A DNA stretch of 64,000 bases, from contig JALNXH010000003.1 of assembly GCA_023230455.1 (NCBI GenBank), forward strand, positions 124,001-188,000, in the 5' to 3' direction. The notes under the pieces are model-generated. The model was not told where the DNA came from, ran no database searches, and was given only the letters and a program-made list of their open reading frames with translations. This document shows positions 56,654 to 64,000 of the stretch, one piece after another (the stretch's first letter is position 1; every line of letters begins with the position of its first letter). Origin of the DNA: Rhodocyclaceae bacterium (lineage in GTDB: Bacteria; Pseudomonadota; Gammaproteobacteria; Burkholderiales; Rhodocyclaceae). Position numbers and translations under genes: made by a program.

Positions 56654-59600
56654 ATGAAAATCGCCAACCATCGTCGTTTCGTCGCCCTCTTCGTTACCGT
56701 CGCCCTGGTCTGTACCCAGGCGGCCGATGCGATTGCGCTGACGATTGCCAACAGCCCACTGGCGGCTTCCACCACGACCGCGGTACGGCCGAATCTGATG
56801 TACGTGCTCGACGATTCGGGCTCCATGGCCTGGGACTACACCCCGGACTACATCAACGATGCGACCGTGACCGACCCGACCAACGCCGGCGTCGGGCCAC
56901 CGGGAAGCGCCGGCGATACGGGTCAGGTGACCATCGCCGACGGCGAAGTGGCGACGATTACGGCGATCGGCGGCAACAGTTATTACGAGCAGCCGACCGT
57001 GGTCATCGAAGGCGGCGGCGGTACCGGCGCCGCCGCCACGGCGAACTGGAATTCGTCTACGAAGAAAATCACTTCGGTGACAGTGACCAGCGGCGGTACC
57101 GGCTATACCTCCGCACCTTACGTGACCTTTGTCGGCAAGCTGGTCAGCGCGGCCTGGGGGATGTGCTGGGGAACCACTGCAACCAGCAACCAGGGTGGTA
57201 CGCCCAAGGACACTTCCGCCGCCCCGACCTGCACGTCGAACCAACAGGTTCCCTACGCCACGTCGGCCGTCAATTACCAGTACTACGATCCGTCCGTGCG
57301 CTATCTGTTGCCCTACAACGCCGACGGAACCCAATATCCGACGCCTAGCCCGACCAGCGCATCGTCGGACGGCTTCCTTGGCGGGACGGCGAAGAACCTG
57401 ACTACCAGCTGGACCCACGAAATTTGGTGCAACACCGCCACCCCCAGCCCCGCGGTGACCTCCGCCAATATCGCCACCCATGCCCAATGCAAGGAAAATA
57501 CCGATACCACCGGCGACAACCTGTATCCCAACGCTACTTTCAATTTTCGTAAAACCTATACCGGGGCGCCTTTCTATTTCACCATGGGGCCGTCCGAGTA
57601 TTGCACCGACGATCGCTATACCAACTGCGTGCGGGCGACGACGCCGCAAGTGAATGGGAGCATCGTCTTCAACCTGCCGGCCAACTACCGCTGGTGCTCG
57701 TACTACAACTCCACGAGCCATGCCTTCGGCGGCTGCCAGGGGCGCCGCGACTGGACCCACTACATTCCCAACTACCTTGGCGGCTGGGTCAGCACCGGCA
57801 GCGCCGGCGTGCAGGCGACTGCCGGTCTGACGATCAATTCGGTGGCGGCCGGCCAGTCGCTGACCAGCGTCACCATCAACGGCGCCGACGTGGTGGGCGG
57901 CTATCAGTTTGTCGAAGGGGCAAGTTTTGATTATTCCGCTCCGGATACGTCCCGTGTCATGAGTACCGCTACGGACATCGCCAAAGCCGTTTGCCAGAAG
58001 ATCAACGAGCATACCGATGCTACCGGCTATGGCTGCGCCCAAAACGGCAACACGGTTACCCTCCAGGCTTCCATCGTCGGCACCGCCGCCAACGGTTACG
58101 AGGTGCGCGCCATCGGCCCGGGTGGGGCTGCGGCCGCTTACTCGACCGGCCGTATCACCGTACTGAACCCGCCGACCTCGGGGTTCCAGATCACCGGCAT
58201 TACCATCAACGGCAATCAGTTGATCAGTGCGACCGTCACGTCCGGCGGCGACACCGGCAATACCGCACGGGCGATTTGCGAGGCGATCAATTCAGGCCCC
58301 AATCAAAGTAAATACCGGGCCAAATCGGGCAATCCCGCCGACCCGACGCAGGATTGGCCCGCCGATCCGACGTCGCCGACGGCCGTCTGGCCGACCTGCC
58401 AGTCCACCAGCCACGGTGTGGTGGGCATCATGCGCATCATTGCCGACGCGACCGATAACGGCCAGGCGATCAATGTCACCGGCCCCGGTGGCGGCACGAC
58501 CAATACCGGCACCATCACCATCGCCTCGACCGGCAATGCGACGACCGTGGGCGACATCACCCTCAACGGTACGACGATCCTGACCACCCATCCCCTCAGC
58601 TATCCGGACGGGACGCAAACCACGGCCATCGCCGCGGATATTGCCTCCCGGATCTCCGTCGCCGGGTGTACCGCCGCTTCCTACAACAACGTTATTACCC
58701 TCACCGGCAGTTGCACCGGGACGCTGGCCGCCGTTGCCGGTACGACAACCCTGCCGCAGGGCGTACTGCGGGTTTCCAGCACCGGTAATACCTACCGCGC
58801 CACGCTCGGGGGCGTCAAAGTGGATACGGCAACCATCGCGGCGGCGCTGACGGCCAGCGACGTCACCAACGGTTCGCTGGCGATCACCAATGCCACCACG
58901 CTGAAAACCAAGATCAATGCCAGCGGTTTGGGCTTCACCGCGACCGGACCGTTTGCCGAGGGCACGGCGCTGACCACCCAGACTGCATGCACGGCCACCA
59001 ACGGCCCCTGCGATCTGCTCGTCACTGCGCCGAACGCCAGTTACAGCGGCAAGTCCTTCACCATCCTCGACGGTGCCGATCCGACCACATCGACGACGCC
59101 GACCTGGGTTTTCGACATCACGGATGCCACCGCGAACAGCAAAGTCATCGCGTACATCCGCTGCGGTACGACCAATACGGTGACGACCAACACGGCAACG
59201 ACGGGCACTTCGACTTATTCGGCGCCGAGCGAATTCATCGCCAATCTGACCACCAATAGCGCGACCAACGGTCTCAACGGCCGCAGCGCCAACGGTTACA
59301 GTTGGTCCTGTGCCACCGCCGGCACGTGTGTCGTCACTGGCCCGATAGGCAACGAAGCCTGCGCCAACCTGACCCTCGCCAACGACGCGAGCATCACGGC
59401 GACGTCGGCCCTGACCACCGACGGCAGCGATGCCCAGGCGACCTGGACCTTCAACATCACCGGCGCGACGACCAACAACAAGGACATCACCGGGATTGCC
59501 TGCGGCGGCACGGCCACCCAGTCTGCTGCCGCCAATACGGGCACGGCATCGCCCCCGGCTTACGCCACTGCGCTGAAAAACAGCCTGATGAGCGCCTTCG

Positions 59601-62600
59601 ACCCCGACGGCGGCAGTCACTGGCTGTTTGGCGGGGGGGCGTCGTCCTACTGTACCCCCAACGATTCGGCGGGAACGGTGGCCTGCCACTTCACCAAGGA
59701 AAACGCCGCGTGCAGCAATACGCTCCAGGTCAGCCCGGCGGTTGGGTCGGGATTGACGGTAACCAGTGGCCCCACGCTGACAGGGACGGCTTGGGATTTC
59801 ACGATCAGCGGCGCCAATGGCCCGAACAAGATTATTACGTCGATCGCCTGCGATGAGGCGACGACGACGCTGAGTTCCGACACCTTCGGCAATGCATCGT
59901 CCGGCAGCAACGATTCCGCCAGCACCCGTGCGGCAACGTTGGCAACCAACATCATCGATCAACTCAGCAGTACCTATTGGTACGACGACTCCAACTCCAG
60001 TTGCACCAGCGGCAGCGGGAGCAACGGAACCGTCACTTGCAGTCTCAAGCCCAAGGCGGGACAAGCGTGCGATCACGCTACGGCGACATCGATGCAGTTG
60101 TCGCAGGAGAGCGGCGACGATCTGTCGCTGGGGACGCCCTCGTGGAATGCCGGGACCGGCAAGTGGGAGTTCACAATCACCAACGTCACGAAGAACGACA
60201 ACCTGACGGCGATCCGCTGCGGATCGTCATCGACTGCGACGTATCGTGCCGTGGGAGATAACGCAACCACCGGTACGGTAAACGATACGTCCGAGACCCA
60301 GCGGGTAGCCAACCTGGCTTCGGCCCTGAATGCGAACGATAGCAACGGTTTCAATTACGTTTGTAGCGTGCCCGCCTATCCTTCGATTACGTCGACCTGC
60401 ACGGTCACCGGGCCATCGAGTTGCGCGAGTTCGGTGCTGGATTTCGGCTATAGCGCGAGCAGCGGCATCAGCATCGGAGGCAGCCTGGAGCCGGCGTCGG
60501 CCGGCTCGCGCGGCGCCGACGCTGCGGCCGTCGCGCCGCGCTGGACGCTTACGGTCAGCAACGCGACGACGGAAAACAAGACCATCGACTCCATCAGTTG
60601 CGCCGGTCTCCAGACCTTCGATACCACTCTCAAGCCGACGACGGGGACGGCCACTTCGACGGCAGCGACCCAACGCGTCGAGAACCTGGTGCACAACGCG
60701 TCGACCGGTCTGGAGTCGATCGACGGGACGTACGCCTATAGTTGTACCACGGCATCTCCGAGTTCCCGTTGCACGGTCACCGGCCCCACCGGGAGCAGCA
60801 CATCGCTCTGCGCGGCCAGCAGCGAAGACAGCGGCTGCGTGGCTGGCAGGTTGAGAATCCGTTATCCGGAGGAGATCGTCCTCAGTGCAAGTGGCGGAAC
60901 CTACTCGGACAACAGCGGAACCAATCGCACGCTGTGCGTTCCGGTATCGAGTGATGGCGGCGCCGGGAGTGCCGGTTCGTGGGACAACCTCGGCCCCGGC
61001 GGAACGAACAAGGTCACCCAGGTCAGCCCATTCACCGGCGGCGTGGCCAGCCAAGGCATGGCCACGACGAATATGGCATCGACCACCACCGGCGTCATTG
61101 CAACCAGCACCCAGAGCATGAGCAACGGGGCGGCGCCTTCGGGACAGTCGATTCCGACCAATGCCACCGGCACCGAGCCCAATGTGCTTGTCATGTCGGG
61201 CGGGGCGGCGGTCAATACGGCGACCAACCATTGGCAGAACGTCGGCGTTTTCCGCCGCATCGACATCGTTCCGGGCGCAACCTTCAATCGTTCCTCGGGG
61301 CGTACCGATTGCGTCGGAACGGCCTGTAGCTACACCGAGGAACTACAGAATTTCGCCAACTGGTACACCTATTACCGGACGCGGATGCAGATGATGAAAT
61401 CCGCCTCGACGGTCGCCTTTCAGCCGCTGAGTTCCGATTATCGCATCGGCTTCGATCGCATCTGCAATTCGGGGAGTACCACGGTCGTCCGCGGTGTGGC
61501 TCAATTCGGCGACACCAGCGTCGAGGTGGCCAACCAGAAAAGCGGTTGGTGGAGCAATCTGACCGGCACCACCTCGAACTGCGCAACGCCCTTGCGCAAG
61601 GCCACCGCCAAGATCGGTCGTTACTACGCGGGACTGCCGACTACCTCCGACCCCGTGCAGTATTCCTGTCAGCAGAATTTCATGATTCTGGTGACCGACG
61701 GCTACTGGAACGAAAACGAACCCAGTGGGACGACCGTGGGTGGCGGCGATATCGGGAACGTGGACAACAATGTAGCCACGGCCGTTCAGCCCTTCTGGGA
61801 TGGTGCCCAGGCCAGTACGACGTGTCCGGCGACCGGCTCAGGTCGAGGCAGCAATGCCAGTTCGTGCAGAACACTGGCGGATGTTGCCTGGTATTACTAC
61901 AGTACCGATTTGCGTAGCACGACGTTGAATACGAAGTGCATAGGCGGTGGTACCAGCTGTGCGGACGGCAGCGCCACCGACGTCTCGATCAACAATGTGC
62001 TGACCACCGCTGACGACAAGAACCAGGCGCAGCATATGAGTTTCTTCGCCATGGGCCTCGGTATCGATGGGACGCTCGAATATCGCAGCGATTATCTGAC
62101 CGCCGGGATTGGCGACTTCAACGACGTTCGCGCGGGCACCAAGCAATGGCCGGCTGTTGCCAATCTCGATCCGACCGGGGTGGACGATCTGTGGCACGCA
62201 ACGGTCAACGGCCACGGCAAATATTTCAGCGCACGCAATCTGCCCAATGTGGTGGCCGGTCTACGCGAGGCGTTGAACAAGATCGGCGCGCGGGTCGGGT
62301 CTGCGGCGGCAGCGGCAACATCCAACCTTGAGCCCGTGGAAGGCGACAACTTCGCCTACGTGGCGAGCTACGCCACCCTCGACTGGGTGGGCGACCTCCA
62401 GTCGCGCACCATCGATACGACCAGCGGGACCGTCTCGGCGAGCACAGCCTGCGTGCCGGCAGACCCCGCGCGCGTCGGCTGTCAATGGTCGGCGCAGGCG
62501 CAGCTCGACGGTCAGACCTGGTCTGCACGGCGGATTTACACCGCTCCGTCATCCGGCAGCGGCGGCGTGGCCGTGCGCAATTTCGAATATTCTGCGTTGA

Positions 62601-64000
62601 GTACGACGGAAAAAGCCTATTTCGATCCGTCCACCTTGTCGCAGGGGCCGACGCTGGTGGGCGACCCCAATCTGACCGATGAGAACCTGGTGAAATTTCT
62701 CCGCGGCGATCGCAGTCTGGAGCAGGATGGCGAAGTCGGGCACGCTCAGATATGGCGCTTCCGCACCCATGTCCTGGGCGACATCGTCAACACCCAGCCG
62801 GTATTCGCCAAGGCGCCCAGCCGCTCCTACAGTGATGCAGGTTATGCCAGTTTCAAGACAACCTATGCTGCGCGCCGGCCGGTCGTTTTCGTCTCTGCGC
62901 AAGATGGCATGCTGCATGCCATCAACGCGCATGCGGCGGCCGTGACAGTTGCCGGAGTATCGGTTCAGCCCGGCCAGGAAATGTGGGCCTACGTTCCGCA
63001 GCAGGCGATGGCAAGTATGGCGGCGCTGGCCGACGTGAATTACAGCCACCGCTATTTCGTCGATGGTCCGATTACGGTGGCCGATGTCAATTTTGGCAGT
63101 GGCGACAACGACTGGCATACGATTTTAGTTGGCGGCCTGGGCGGTGGCGGCACCTCGTATTTCGCCCTCGACGTGACCGATCCGTTGGCGCCGACCTTCC
63201 TTTGGGAGTTCACACATATCGACCTGGGCACTACGTTCGGCAATCCGGTGGTGACCAAATTGCCCAGCGGCGAATGGGTCGTGATGTTCAGTTCCGGCTA
63301 CAACAATAATTCCGGAGGAGGCGATGGCGGCGGCTACTTGTTTGCGGTCAACCCGCAGACCGGGGTGCTCAAGTCCGGCTATCCCGTCGCCACCGGCTCC
63401 GGCACAGCCGGCGCGCCCAGCAATCTCGGAAAAATTTCGGTATGGGCCGACAATCCCGCTTCCGACAATACCGGAACGCATGTGTATGCCGGTGACTTGA
63501 ACGGCGATTTATGGCGCTTCGACCTCAGCGATGCGGCGCTCGATCCGTTCAAGCTGGCGCATCTGGAAAGTGGTGGGGTGGCTCAGCCCATCACGACCAA
63601 GGTGGAACTCACCACGGCACCGAACGGTGAGCGGATGGTCATTGTCGGAACCGGGAAATACCTTGAAGCCAGCGATGTCGATTCTACGGACGCACATTTC
63701 GGCGACGTGCAAAGTCTGTATGCGATGAAAGACACAATGGGCAATCCGAACAAGGGGGGGGCTTCGCAAGAAACCTGGGCGCCGCAGACGGATACATTGC
63801 CCAGCGATGCCACGGCGCCGATGTTCCTCCAGAGCAAACTGATCGAGTTTGATGAAGACGGCGATCCGCTGACTCGCACCGATGCCTTCGGCGTTACGTC
63901 TACATTCAGAAAAGTGTGCAACGGCGCTTCCGCCACCGCGCAGAAGGTGGTTCCGGCGACCGATCCCGTGACCTGGGAGTGCGACAACGAGGATACGACG
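56654..64000 (+). CDS. pilY1: Giant PilY1-type pilus tip adhesin/assembly protein (3' end beyond window)
   Basis: Open for 2,449 codons from ATG 56654 to the window edge; I checked the phase at several points. Signal peptide ends near QAADA. The vWA MIDAS motif is DDSGSM (D53, S55, S57), but its partner half ILVTDGYWNENEP comes only at about 1678-1690. Between lie PilY1-typical YQYYDPSVRYLLPYNADGT, two module families (described separately) and NWYTYYRTRMQMMKSA. The C-terminal PilC-type beta-propeller region begins near EPVEGDNFAYVASYATLDW and includes AGDLNGDLWRFDLSD, an EF-hand-like loop. PilY1 sits at the pilus tip with the minor pilins and controls retraction and adhesion. Antisense frames of 511 and 594 codons are shadows. 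Confidence 0.93.
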   Translation, partial: MKIANHRRFVALFVTVALVCTQAADAIALTIANSPLAASTTTAVRPNLMYVLDDSGSMAWDYTPDYINDATVTDPTNAGVGPPGSAGDTGQVTIADGEVATITAIGGNSYYEQPTVVIEGGGGTGAAATANWNSSTKKITSVTVTSGGTGYTSAPYVTFVGKLVSAAWGMCWGTTATSNQGGTPKDTSAAPTCTSNQQVPYATSAVNYQYYDPSVRYLLPYNADGTQYPTPSPTSASSDGFLGGTAKNLTTSWTHEIWCNTATPSPAVTSANIATHAQCKENTDTTGDNLYPNATFNFRKTYTGAPFYFTMGPSEYCTDDRYTNCVRATTPQVNGSIVFNLPANYRWCSYYNSTSHAFGGCQGRRDWTHYIPNYLGGWVSTGSAGVQATAGLTINSVAAGQSLTSVTINGADVVGGYQFVEGASFDYSAPDTSRVMSTATDIAKAVCQKINEHTDATGYGCAQNGNTVTLQASIVGTAANGYEVRAIGPGGAAAAYSTGRITVLNPPTSGFQITGITINGNQLISATVTSGGDTGNTARAICEAINSGPNQSKYRAKSGNPADPTQDWPADPTSPTAVWPTCQSTSHGVVGIMRIIADATDNGQAINVTGPGGGTTNTGTITIASTGNATTVGDITLNGTTILTTHPLSYPDGTQTTAIAADIASRISVAGCTAASYNNVITLTGSCTGTLAAVAGTTTLPQGVLRVSSTGNTYRATLGGVKVDTATIAAALTASDVTNGSLAITNATTLKTKINASGLGFTATGPFAEGTALTTQTACTATNGPCDLLVTAPNASYSGKSFTILDGADPTTSTTPTWVFDITDATANSKVIAYIRCGTTNTVTTNTATTGTSTYSAPSEFIANLTTNSATNGLNGRSANGYSWSCATAGTCVVTGPIGNEACANLTLANDASITATSALTTDGSDAQATWTFNITGATTNNKDITGIACGGTATQSAAANTGTASPPAYATALKNSLMSAFDPDGGSHWLFGGGASSYCTPNDSAGTVACHFTKENAACSNTLQVSPAVGSGLTVTSGPTLTGTAWDFTISGANGPNKIITSIACDEATTTLSSDTFGNASSGSNDSASTRAATLATNIIDQLSSTYWYDDSNSSCTSGSGSNGTVTCSLKPKAGQACDHATATSMQLSQESGDDLSLGTPSWNAGTGKWEFTITNVTKNDNLTAIRCGSSSTATYRAVGDNATTGTVNDTSETQRVANLASALNANDSNGFNYVCSVPAYPSITSTCTVTGPSSCASSVLDFGYSASSGISIGGSLEPASAGSRGADAAAVAPRWTLTVSNATTENKTIDSISCAGLQTFDTTLKPTTGTATSTAATQRVENLVHNASTGLESIDGTYAYSCTTASPSSRCTVTGPTGSSTSLCAASSEDSGCVAGRLRIRYPEEIVLSASGGTYSDNSGTNRTLCVPVSSDGGAGSAGSWDNLGPGGTNKVTQVSPFTGGVASQGMATTNMASTTTGVIATSTQSMSNGAAPSGQSIPTNATGTEPNVLVMSGGAAVNTATNHWQNVGVFRRIDIVPGATFNRSSGRTDCVGTACSYTEELQNFANWYTYYRTRMQMMKSASTVAFQPLSSDYRIGFDRICNSGSTTVVRGVAQFGDTSVEVANQKSGWWSNLTGTTSNCATPLRKATAKIGRYYAGLPTTSDPVQYSCQQNFMILVTDGYWNENEPSGTTVGGGDIGNVDNNVATAVQPFWDGAQASTTCPATGSGRGSNASSCRTLADVAWYYYSTDLRSTTLNTKCIGGGTSCADGSATDVSINNVLTTADDKNQAQHMSFFAMGLGIDGTLEYRSDYLTAGIGDFNDVRAGTKQWPAVANLDPTGVDDLWHATVNGHGKYFSARNLPNVVAGLREALNKIGARVGSAAAAATSNLEPVEGDNFAYVASYATLDWVGDLQSRTIDTTSGTVSASTACVPADPARVGCQWSAQAQLDGQTWSARRIYTAPSSGSGGVAVRNFEYSALSTTEKAYFDPSTLSQGPTLVGDPNLTDENLVKFLRGDRSLEQDGEVGHAQIWRFRTHVLGDIVNTQPVFAKAPSRSYSDAGYASFKTTYAARRPVVFVSAQDGMLHAINAHAAAVTVAGVSVQPGQEMWAYVPQQAMASMAALADVNYSHRYFVDGPITVADVNFGSGDNDWHTILVGGLGGGGTSYFALDVTDPLAPTFLWEFTHIDLGTTFGNPVVTKLPSGEWVVMFSSGYNNNSGGGDGGGYLFAVNPQTGVLKSGYPVATGSGTAGAPSNLGKISVWADNPASDNTGTHVYAGDLNGDLWRFDLSDAALDPFKLAHLESGGVAQPITTKVELTTAPNGERMVIVGTGKYLEASDVDSTDAHFGDVQSLYAMKDTMGNPNKGGASQETWAPQTDTLPSDATAPMFLQSKLIEFDEDGDPLTRTDAFGVTSTFRKVCNGASATAQKVVPATDPVTWECDNEDTT
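57824..58757 (+). repeat. Three degenerate modules (family A) in PilY1
   Basis: PilY1 residues about 391-491, 501-613 and 619-702. Each begins with a strand ending [IV]T[IL]NG (LTSVTINGADVV; ITGITINGNQL; VGDITLNGTTIL), then an Ala-rich helix with Cys (AKAVCQKIN; ARAICEAIN; AADIASRI), then a strand. The first two close with GPGG. Copies are strongly diverged at DNA level. Confidence 0.6.
59102..60825 (+). repeat. Five tandem cysteine-bearing modules (family B) in PilY1
   Basis: Conserved Trp at residues 818, 931, 1047, 1171 and 1297 (periods 113, 116, 124, 126). Each unit opens W-x-[FL]-x-[IV]-[TS], continues N-[KN]-x-[IL]-x-x-I-x-C (C837, 950, 1066, 1189, 1316), then an Ala/Leu helix, and ends with about three more Cys, often in CxVTGP. 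DNA copies are diverged, so this is an old protein repeat. Confidence 0.75.

Noticed and set aside
55756..57348. 530-codon plus-strand frame across pilW, pilX and pilY1
   Set aside because: Arg/Gly-rich composition, crosses three recognised genes in another phase.
56507..60076. Minus-strand frames of 511 and 594 codons, rich in Gly/Arg/Val
   Set aside because: They lie opposite pilY1, whose phase is continuous; GC-rich sequence makes long antisense frames.

Overview
The window looks like chromosomal DNA of a betaproteobacterium, most likely of the Rhodocyclales type. I infer this from gene content and gene order (ilvBNC-psd-pssA-leuA; rpsP-rimM-trmD-rplS; xseB-ispA-dxs; ribF-ileS-lspA-fkpB-ispH; a type IV minor-pilin operon ending in pilY1), not from any database search. 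It is GC-rich and gene-dense. I found no rRNA, tRNA, CRISPR array, insertion sequence or prophage. Two real genes run off the window edges: a ThDP enzyme on the left and pilY1 on the right. Long overlapping reading frames in other phases of both are shadows.

Region 1 (1-14617, all minus strand). A tightly packed, possibly single transcription unit reads moaC, ygiF-like CYTH-CHAD, sixA, an NAD-dependent sugar epimerase, wzm, wzt, a SAM methyltransferase, a 925-residue fused glycosyltransferase, two homologous HAD-associated proteins and an acetolactate-synthase-like enzyme. The last eight look like an ABC-transporter-dependent surface polysaccharide locus. Wzt carries the extended C-terminal domain that in known systems reads the capped non-reducing end of the glycan, and next to it lie two candidate capping enzymes (the methyltransferase and a Kdo-transferase-like domain).

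Region 2 (14.7-25.8 kb) is housekeeping and envelope biology: BepA-type protease, TusA-like protein, ValS, HolC, PepA, LptF/LptG, and a four-gene set of ECF sigma factor, DUF3619, DUF3106 and RDD proteins. The sigma gene appears to start at CTG.

Region 3 (25.8-38.1 kb) holds branched-chain amino acid and phospholipid synthesis (ilvBNC, psd, pssA, leuA, with a leucine-rich leader ORF before leuA), a YihY-type membrane protein, a PilZ-like unknown, the rpsP-rimM-trmD-rplS operon and a lipoprotein M48 protease.

Region 4 (38.1-53 kb) holds folE2, the isoprenoid set xseB-ispA-dxs, an orphan Rieske oxygenase, a DMT transporter, a SpoIIAA-like protein, divergent queG/tsaE whose start codons share one ATGCAT, the amidase amiC, and the ribF-ileS-lspA-fkpB-ispH operon. 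IspA, Dxs and IspH all serve the MEP/isoprenoid route.

Region 5 (53.2-64 kb) is a type IV pilus minor-pilin operon: pilE-like, fimT, pilV, pilW, pilX and a giant pilY1. In PilY1 about 1,600 residues sit between the two halves of the von Willebrand A domain. They include at least two families of degenerate tandem modules, one of them a five-copy, roughly 113-126 residue, cysteine-bearing repeat. This is the most unusual structure in the window.
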